A DNA stretch of 64,000 nt from a bacterium (GTDB lineage Bacteria; Actinomycetota; Acidimicrobiia; Spongiisociales; Spongiisociaceae), in NCBI GenBank assembly GCA_028820935.1, contig JAPPHZ010000009.1, forward strand, positions 62,001 to 126,000, in the 5' to 3' direction. Both the position numbers and the translations under genes were made by a program. Position 1 is the first letter of the stretch. Every line of letters starts with the position of its first letter. The notes under the pieces are model-generated. The model did not search any database, was not told the origin of the DNA, and saw only the letters and a list, made by a program, of their open reading frames with translations. This document shows, piece after piece, positions 58,969 through 64,000 of this stretch.

Positions 58969-59541
58969 ATGAGGAAGAAGATCATGGCTCTGGGGCTGGC
59001 GGGAGCGCTGGTCCTGGGGACAGGCGCCATCGTGTGGAGCGAAGGCGGCGATCAGCAGACACAACAGACCATCCATGCGGAGGTCGGGGAAGCCGGCGGC
59101 GCTGAAGGGGCCGGCGAGGGTACGGAGACCGGTACCGGCGGCGGTGAGGAAAACACCACCCAGTACGGCCTCAACGACACCTTCGACCAGGTCCGGGCCG
59201 GGTCACGGCTCATCATGAACTACGACCCGGCGGCCAACGCCTTCATCGGGACGGTGGAGAACACCACCAACACCACGCTGAAGAACGTCCGGATCGAGAT
59301 CCACCTCTCCAACGGGGTGGAACTCGGACCCACAACCCCCATCGACCTAGCACCCGGAGAGATCGTGGACGTCCGCCTGGACGCCACCACCCAACCCTTC
59401 GACACCTGGGTCGCCCACGCCGAAGTGGGCACCCAAGGCACCGACCAGGGAACCGGAGGCGAAGGGACCGGCGAGGGTTCCGAAGGATCAGGCGGTGAAG
59501 GAAGCGGAGAGGGTCACGGCTCCGAGGGCGGCGGTTCGTAG
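58969..59541 (+). CDS. Secreted FxLYD-like protein with Gly/Glu-rich tails
   Basis: A 190-residue exported protein. The signal MRKKIMALGLAGALVLGTGAI has no lipobox. A Gly/Glu-rich linker (EGAGEGTETGTGGGEE) follows, then a beta-rich domain (about residues 65-145) reading FIGTVENTTNTTLKNVRIEI, HLSNGVELGPTTP and LAPGEIVDVRL, like an FxLYD or Ig-type fold. It closes with a second Gly/Glu/Ser-rich repeat tail (GEGTGEGSEGSGGEGSGEG). The composition suggests an extracellular, perhaps wall-associated protein. It has its own promoter and terminator. Confidence 0.72.
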   Translation: MRKKIMALGLAGALVLGTGAIVWSEGGDQQTQQTIHAEVGEAGGAEGAGEGTETGTGGGEENTTQYGLNDTFDQVRAGSRLIMNYDPAANAFIGTVENTTNTTLKNVRIEIHLSNGVELGPTTPIDLAPGEIVDVRLDATTQPFDTWVAHAEVGTQGTDQGTGGEGTGEGSEGSGGEGSGEGHGSEGGGS

Positions 59542-59565
59542 AACCTCACCCCACCGTCCTCCCGA

Positions 59566-59592
59566 CTCGACCCCGGCTCAGCCGGGGTCGAG
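59566..59592 (+). terminator. Strong hairpin terminator
   Basis: CTCGACCCCGGC (59566-59577) pairs perfectly with GCCGGGGTCGAG (59581-59592), a 12-bp stem with a 3-nt loop, 25 bp after the secreted-protein stop and 14 bp before the convergent fuconate dehydratase stop. GCATTTGC follows. Probably works for both strands. Confidence 0.7.
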
Positions 59593-59605
59593 GCATTTGC
59601 AGCTC

Positions 59606-60934
59606 TCATCGCGCAGTCGTCCCGCGCCAGGCAGGACCTGTCGGGTAGCGGAACTCGTCGAGTGACGCCCCCCGGATCTGGGAACTGAATCCTGGCCGGC
59701 TCGGGGCGACATAGGACCCATCGGCTACGACCACCGGATCCACGAAGTGTTCATGCAGGTGATCGACGAACTCGATGGATCGTCCCTCCATCTCGGCGCC
59801 GATGGCGATGAAGTCGAGCATCGCCAGGTGCTGGACCAGCTCGCACAGCCCCACCCCTCCCGCATGCGGCACTACCGGGACCCCGAACTTGGCGGCCAGC
59901 AGGAGGTTGGCGATGTTCTCGTTCACCCCGGCCACCCTCGTGGCGTCGATCTGCATGATGTCGATCGCTCCGGCCTGGAGCAGCTGCTTGAACACGACCC
60001 GGTTCTGGACCGCCTCCCCCGTGGCAACCTTTATCGGAGCGACCGCTCGCCGGATGGCGGCGTGGCCGAGGATGTCGTCCGGGCTGGTGGGTTCCTCGAT
60101 CCAGTACGGAGAGTGCGACGCCAACTCGCCCATCCACTCGATGGCCTCTCCCACGTCCCACTTCTGGTTCGCGTCCACGGCGATCAGCACGTCGGGCCCC
60201 ACCGCCTCGCGGGCCAGCCGCAGGCGGCGCTGATCGTCCTCGATGGAACCGCCGACCTTGAGCTTGATGAGCGTGAAGCCGTCGTCGACCGCTTCCCGGC
60301 ACAGGCGTACCAGCTTGGAGTCCGAGTAACCCAGCCACCCCGGACTCGTCGCGTAGGCCGGATACCCGTGCTCCAGCAACAGGCGCTCCCTCTCGGCCCT
60401 GCCGCTCTCGGCACGGCGCAACAGCTCGACCGCCTCTTCCTCGGTCAGCACGTCCGACAGGTACTGGTAATCGACCATCGCCGCCAGTTCCTCCGGCGAG
60501 AGATCGGCCAGGTACTTCCAAAGCGGTTTGCCTGCCGCCTTGCTCGCGAGGTCCCAGACGGCCGTGATGACGGCCGCCGCGGCCATGTGGACGACTCCCT
60601 TCTCGGGACCGAGCCAACGCATCTGAGAATCCTGGGTGAGGAGGCGGGAGAAGGACCGTGAGTCGGCCACGATCTCGGCCAGGTCGAGACCGACAACCAG
60701 CGGGGCGAGAGCTTCGAGCGCTGCCACCTCGATCTCGTTTCCCCTACCGAGGGTGAAGCAGAACCCGTGGCCCTCGACGCCATCACCGGCATCGGTCCGA
60801 AGGATCACGTACGCGGCCGAGTAGTCGGGATCGGTGTGGACCGCATCCGACCCGTCCAGGTGCTCGGACGTTGGAAACCTGATGTCAAACGCCTCTGCGG
60901 CGGTGATCCGTCTGCCCGCTAACACCCGCTTCAT
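59606..60934 (-). CDS. L-fuconate dehydratase (enolase superfamily)
   Basis: A 442-residue enolase-superfamily enzyme, expected to dehydrate L-fuconate to 2-keto-3-deoxy-L-fuconate. Family-specific blocks are [40 protein letters not shown] (catalytic Lys), [11 protein letters not shown] (Mg Asp), [14 protein letters not shown] (Glu), KVATGE and [21 protein letters not shown] (catalytic His). The last run is characteristic of FucD. It is followed on the same strand side by an SDR, in line with the non-phosphorylative L-fucose route. ATG at 60934 is at the homology start. Confidence 0.9.
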   Translation of the reverse strand: MKRVLAGRRITAAEAFDIRFPTSEHLDGSDAVHTDPDYSAAYVILRTDAGDGVEGHGFCFTLGRGNEIEVAALEALAPLVVGLDLAEIVADSRSFSRLLTQDSQMRWLGPEKGVVHMAAAAVITAVWDLASKAAGKPLWKYLADLSPEELAAMVDYQYLSDVLTEEEAVELLRRAESGRAERERLLLEHGYPAYATSPGWLGYSDSKLVRLCREAVDDGFTLIKLKVGGSIEDDQRRLRLAREAVGPDVLIAVDANQKWDVGEAIEWMGELASHSPYWIEEPTSPDDILGHAAIRRAVAPIKVATGEAVQNRVVFKQLLQAGAIDIMQIDATRVAGVNENIANLLLAAKFGVPVVPHAGGVGLCELVQHLAMLDFIAIGAEMEGRSIEFVDHLHEHFVDPVVVADGSYVAPSRPGFSSQIRGASLDEFRYPTGPAWRGTTAR

Positions 60935-60948
60935 GATCGGTGCCCCGG

Positions 60949-61788
60949 TCAGTGACCAGACGCGGGAACGTAGCCCTCGAGAGGTTGGACCAGGATGCCG
61001 CCGTCGACGACGAGGAAGGCCCCGGTCACGAAGGCGGCCATGTCGGAGGCGAGAAACAGCACCGCCCTTGCAACGTCGTCAGGATCGCAGAGGCGGCCGA
61101 GCGGAGTCCTCTCCTTGATGCCGTCCCACTGCGCCTCTACGTCGATCCCCTCCGGTGCGCCTGCGGTCACCAGGGCGATCGCCCCCTCGGTCATGGCCGC
61201 GCCCGGGCACACGGCGTTGACCCGGATGTTGTGGCCCGCCAGCTCGACCGCCATGGACTTGGTCATCCCCCCGATGGCGTGTTTCGAGGTCGTGTAGTGC
61301 GACAGGCCCTCCGCAGAGGTGTTGAACGCGTCGACCGAAGCGATGTTGACGATGGAACCACCGCGGCCGTCGGCGATCATCCGCTGGGTGACCGCCTGGG
61401 CCATCTGGAACGTGCCGACCACGTTGACCGAAACCGTGTCGGCGAACTCATGGGGTGGCATGTTCGAGAAGTAATAGTTCGAGAAGATACCGGCGTTGTT
61501 GACCAGTATGTCCACCCGGCCGGACCGCTCGGCCGCAGCCTCGACCAGCGCGTCCACTTTGTCCCTGTCGGCAATGTCGACGCTTTGTGCGACAACGTCG
61601 CATCCGAGACCTCTCAACCGCTGCGCCGACTGCTCGGCGCCCTCCACATTCCTATCAGCGACGAAAACCGTCGCGCCGGCTTCGCCGAGACGGCGCGATA
61701 TGGCAGCGCCGAAACCTTGGGCTGCTCCCGTGACGATGGCGCACTTCCCCTCGAGGCTCACAAGCTCGCTGATACTGGGCAGTGCCAT
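60949..61788 (-). CDS. Short-chain dehydrogenase/reductase (likely sugar-acid or keto-deoxy-fuconate dehydrogenase)
   Basis: A 279-residue classical SDR. The Rossmann motif is [16 protein letters not shown], the acidic cofactor-selecting residue is the Asp in [15 protein letters not shown] follows, the Ser is in VNIASVD, and the catalytic Tyr/Lys pair is in HYTTSKHA. The first 13 residues before the core suggest cytosolic NAD-linked use. It lies 14 bp upstream of the fuconate dehydratase in transcription order. 2-keto-3-deoxy-L-fuconate dehydrogenase is the best fit by context. ATG at 61788 with GAAGGA upstream is used; the longer frame is not coding. Confidence 0.85.
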   Translation of the reverse strand: MALPSISELVSLEGKCAIVTGAAQGFGAAISRRLGEAGATVFVADRNVEGAEQSAQRLRGLGCDVVAQSVDIADRDKVDALVEAAAERSGRVDILVNNAGIFSNYYFSNMPPHEFADTVSVNVVGTFQMAQAVTQRMIADGRGGSIVNIASVDAFNTSAEGLSHYTTSKHAIGGMTKSMAVELAGHNIRVNAVCPGAAMTEGAIALVTAGAPEGIDVEAQWDGIKERTPLGRLCDPDDVARAVLFLASDMAAFVTGAFLVVDGGILVQPLEGYVPASGH

Positions 61789-62008
61789 ATCGCATCCTTC
61801 GGTCGTCGCTTCCCGGTGCCGGACGATCTTACCGCCGGGACTGCGCGCCAACGCCCCCGGCCGGTCCGGTTACTGTTCGCTGGCGGGCGTCAGGCGTTTG
61901 CCCGAATGCGGCGCCCGCTTGCGATAGTGGCCATGGCAGCGAGGTCCGTGGTGCCGGCTCCGGTCACGAGGGCCCGCTCAACCGCCAGATTCGAGACGAG
62001 GGGTCGCG

Positions 62009-62896
62009 ATGAGAGTCGGGTTTGTAGGTACAGGGATCATGGGTCGGCCGATGGCCGGCCGTCTCCAGGAGGCCGGCCATCCGTTGTTCATCGTCCGGCA
62101 CCGGTCCGAGCCACCAAGGGAACTCCTTGATGCCGAGGCCCTACTCGTGGAGTCGGCCATGGCGGTCGCCGAGGCGTCCGACGTGATCTTCACGATGGTT
62201 CCCGACACAGCCGCTGTGGAAGACGCTCTCTTCCGGGACCGCGGCGTAGCGACAGGGTTGAGCCCGGGGAAGGTCGTGGTCGATATGAGCTCGATCTCCC
62301 CGTCCGCCACGCAGGTGTTCGCGGAACGTGTCCGAGAGCTGGGCTGCGAGTACCTCGACGCGCCGGTGTCGGGGGGTGACGTGGGCGCCAGGGACGGCAC
62401 CCTGTCCATCATGGTGGGCGGGCCTCAAGAGGCTTTCGAGAGGGTCAGACCCCTCTTCGACGTGATGGGCCGGACGGTCACGCTGGTGGGTGGATCCGGC
62501 GCGGGCCAGCTGTGCAAGGTCGCCAACCAGATGATCGTGGGCATCAACATCGCCGCGGTGAGCGAGGCGCTGGTGATGGCGTCCAAAGCGGGCCTGGATC
62601 CGGTACCGGTCAGGGAGGCACTGTTGGGCGGCTTCGCATCCTCCCGAATCCTGGAGGTGCACGGTCAACGCATGATCGACCGTGCTTTCGAGCCCGGGGG
62701 CCGGATCGAGCTTCACCAGAAGGATCTGGGCTTGGCCCTCGCTGAGGCAGAGCAGTTGGGGGTTGCAACACCGATGACTTCGGTATGCCGGGATCTGATG
62801 GATGCCTGTGCATCTCAGGGCGGGGCCGGATGGGATCACTCCGCGCTGATCCGCGCCTACGAGCTGCTGGCCGATCACGAATTGGGCACCCTCTAG
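62009..62896 (+). CDS. Beta-hydroxyacid dehydrogenase (3-hydroxyisobutyrate/tartronate semialdehyde type)
   Basis: A 295-residue NAD(P)-dependent dehydrogenase. GFVGTGIMGRPMAGRL at the N-terminus, then the substrate motif YLDAPVSGGDVGARDGTLSIMVGG, the catalytic Lys in GAGQLCKVANQMIVG and the C-terminal KDLGLALAEAE helix. This matches 2-hydroxy-3-oxopropionate reductase or 3-hydroxyisobutyrate dehydrogenase; these cannot be told apart here. The neighbouring sugar-acid genes favour the former. It is divergent from the SDR across a 220-bp gap with no gene. GAGGGG lies before the ATG. Confidence 0.88.
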   Translation: MRVGFVGTGIMGRPMAGRLQEAGHPLFIVRHRSEPPRELLDAEALLVESAMAVAEASDVIFTMVPDTAAVEDALFRDRGVATGLSPGKVVVDMSSISPSATQVFAERVRELGCEYLDAPVSGGDVGARDGTLSIMVGGPQEAFERVRPLFDVMGRTVTLVGGSGAGQLCKVANQMIVGINIAAVSEALVMASKAGLDPVPVREALLGGFASSRILEVHGQRMIDRAFEPGGRIELHQKDLGLALAEAEQLGVATPMTSVCRDLMDACASQGGAGWDHSALIRAYELLADHELGTL

Positions 62897-62904
62897 CTCC
62901 TTGT

Positions 62905-62988
62905 GCGCCCACTCGGGCGCCATCCCGGTCAAAGAGAGACCGGGAAATGGGTGTGGATATAACCGAAGTTCGGGGAGGGAAACTTCGG
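62905..62988 (+). ncRNA. Three consecutive perfect hairpins (terminator cluster or structured RNA)
   Basis: GCGCCC-ACTC-GGGCGC (62905-62920), then TCCCGGTC-AAAGAGA-GACCGGGA (62923-62945), then CCGAAGTT (62963-62970)/AACTTCGG (62981-62988) with a 10-nt loop. The first two follow the dehydrogenase stop directly and may act as a terminator. The third is separate. The remaining 164 bp to the next gene have no ORF and contain further short complementary blocks, so a small structured RNA is possible. Confidence 0.4.
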
Positions 62989-63152
62989 GGAAAGCCGCTC
63001 GGGAACGACCGTGTGGATCGGCGTCTAAGTAGGCGCCACAAACCGGACCTGCGGCAGGATCTCCGGCAACCGGCCCGAGAAGCGCCGAAGGCCCCGCACC
63101 AGTGGCTCCTGACGCTGAGCCGACAACGAGCGCTTAGTGCTCCGTTGACCTG

Positions 63153-63878
63153 ATGAGTAACGTGGGATCCACCATGCGTTTTGCTGAAAGGCAGCTCGGC
63201 GGCTGGTCACTCTTGCTCGGGACCGCGGCAGTGGCGATGGGTTATGCGCTCTCGCCTGGCCGCGGCGCGGTGGACACCGTGCCCAGCACCAGCCTCACAG
63301 ACCTCACGCTGGCGATGGCGCGCAACCAGGAGCTTTCCTACACCGTCCCTCTTGTGATCCTCTTTGGCGGCCTGCTCATGTTTCATGGCCTCCTGACCCT
63401 GCGACGGCATGCCGACCCCCTGGCACAGCTCGGCCTTCTGGGGATGGTCTTCGGCCTGGTGCTGCAGATGGTGATGCGAGGCCTCGACTACATGATCACC
63501 GGTTTGGGAGTGGCGGCGCTGGATACCAGCGGGGAGCGGGCGCAGGAGTGGCTCCAATCGGCCCACGAGATGCAGCGGCTGGTGTTCGGGCTGCAATTCA
63601 CCTCGATAGTTGTGGGCTTTACAGGAGCGGCGATCATGGCGCTGGGACTGGCCCTCAGGCCGGAGCCCTTACGCATTCCCCCCGTGCTGAACATGATCGT
63701 CGCGGTGCTGGCCGTGGCGGCGCTGGGGCTCTTCATCGCCGCGTGGCATTCGAACGCGCTGGAGTTGGCGCTGGCGCCCGCCTTCGCAGGAATGTCGCTG
63801 GGCGGGATCGTCTACATGAGTTTCTTGGGGTGGAGGTTGATCAGGGCAGACCCGAACCGGGAGCGAGGCAACCAGTAG
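63153..63878 (+). CDS. Hypothetical integral membrane protein
   Basis: A 241-residue protein with about six to seven hydrophobic segments (near residues 18-35, 62-82, 90-112, 145-170, 178-200 and 205-228) and short loops. It has no recognised family motif, no signal peptide and no conserved charged residues inside the helices apart from Arg/Asp in MRGLDYMITG. The stop lies 3 bp before the next gene's ATG, so the two are likely cotranscribed. A sensory, transporter or assembly role cannot be judged. Confidence 0.65.
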   Translation: MSNVGSTMRFAERQLGGWSLLLGTAAVAMGYALSPGRGAVDTVPSTSLTDLTLAMARNQELSYTVPLVILFGGLLMFHGLLTLRRHADPLAQLGLLGMVFGLVLQMVMRGLDYMITGLGVAALDTSGERAQEWLQSAHEMQRLVFGLQFTSIVVGFTGAAIMALGLALRPEPLRIPPVLNMIVAVLAVAALGLFIAAWHSNALELALAPAFAGMSLGGIVYMSFLGWRLIRADPNRERGNQ

Positions 63879-63881
63879 CCC

Positions 63882-64000
63882 ATGGTTGGCGAGGGGACTC
63901 TAAAACAGATCGAGCAGCGGGTACTGTGGCTGGCCGTGCGGATGGTCGACTACGTCAACCGGGACCGCAGCACCGAGATCAAGGTGGGGGGCCACCAGGC
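63882..64000 (+). CDS. Transketolase / pyruvate dehydrogenase E1-like, N-terminal fragment (cut by window end)
   Basis: Only 39 codons are visible: MVGEGTLKQIEQRVLWLAVRMVDY then VNRDRS and EIKVGGHQ. RVLWLAxRxVDxxNR and KVGGHQ match the N-terminus of ThDP-dependent transketolase-like E1 proteins (homodimeric pyruvate dehydrogenase type), in which SSASMV would come next. The gene continues beyond the window. It starts 3 bp after the membrane-protein stop. Confidence 0.65.
   Translation, partial: MVGEGTLKQIEQRVLWLAVRMVDYVNRDRSTEIKVGGHQ

Noticed and set aside
1-64000. tRNA, rRNA, CRISPR, transposase or phage genes
   Set aside because: Looked for tRNA T-arm consensus, regular spaced repeats and DDE/integrase motifs by eye; nothing convincing was seen.

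Overview
The window is about 64 kb of high-GC, gene-dense chromosomal DNA. It suggests an actinobacterium, most plausibly an uncultured Acidimicrobiia-like lineage. The reasons are inference rather than a marker gene: the GC content, frequent GTG/TTG starts, several -10 boxes placed 7-8 nt before an ATG (leaderless mRNAs), many ATGA/GTGA gene overlaps, menaquinone (not ubiquinone) genes and actinobacterial-type lipoproteins. No rRNA, tRNA, CRISPR array, transposase or phage gene was seen. The first and last genes are cut by the window edges.

Region by region. 1-9 kb is mostly housekeeping: isochorismate synthase and MenD, a metallo-beta-lactamase-fold hydrolase, a Fur-family repressor, PanB, small membrane and hypothetical proteins, a HAD hydrolase and an SSS-family symporter. 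9.3-10.9 kb holds a methyltransferase and a PIN toxin/antitoxin pair. 10.9-18 kb (minus strand) is a compact, overlapping catechol meta-cleavage lower-pathway operon: 2-oxopentenoate hydratase, acylating acetaldehyde dehydrogenase, 4-hydroxy-2-oxovalerate aldolase, two decarboxylase/hydratase paralogues, 4-oxalocrotonate tautomerase, 2-hydroxymuconic semialdehyde dehydrogenase, a Rieske ferredoxin and a HAD hydrolase. An IclR regulator and a small unknown gene lie at 18.3-19.7 kb. Divergent from these, 19.8-27.6 kb (plus strand) has two tandem type I extradiol dioxygenases, a histidine phosphatase, a split PEP-synthase-like pair (ATP-grasp half plus a phosphohistidine mobile-domain half, with no PEP/pyruvate barrel), a Rieske oxygenase and a zinc ribbon. 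Together these read as a route in which a phenolic substrate is phosphorylated, oxygenated by a Rieske enzyme, dephosphorylated, ring-cleaved and funnelled to pyruvate and acetyl-CoA. This Rieske variant of phosphorylation-directed phenol oxidation is the most interesting system in the window.

27.6-34 kb holds an acyltransferase, an aminomutase-like aminotransferase coupled to a phosphotriesterase-like hydrolase, two ABM-domain proteins and the NAD(P)HX repair enzyme. 34-39.5 kb (minus strand) holds a sugar-type ABC permease and binding lipoprotein with an alanine-rich stalk, an alpha/beta hydrolase, an amidase and a cupin. 39.6-47.5 kb (plus strand) looks like one long operon: ABC ATPase, polysaccharide-deacetylase-family hydrolase, lipoprotein, PhyH dioxygenase, amidohydrolase, cupin, MDR reductase, free lipoyl domain, and E1 alpha and beta. 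47.7-58.7 kb has a Dpp/Opp-type importer (A-B-C-D-F), a molybdenum hydroxylase (M-S-L) and a class III aminotransferase. 59-63 kb has a secreted FxLYD-like protein, L-fuconate dehydratase, an SDR and a beta-hydroxyacid dehydrogenase. A membrane protein and the start of a transketolase/pyruvate-dehydrogenase E1-like gene close the window.

A family of short palindromic repeats with terminal inverted repeats occurs three times (4.7, 20.7 and 49.4 kb). Two of the copies lie between consecutive genes of the same operon.
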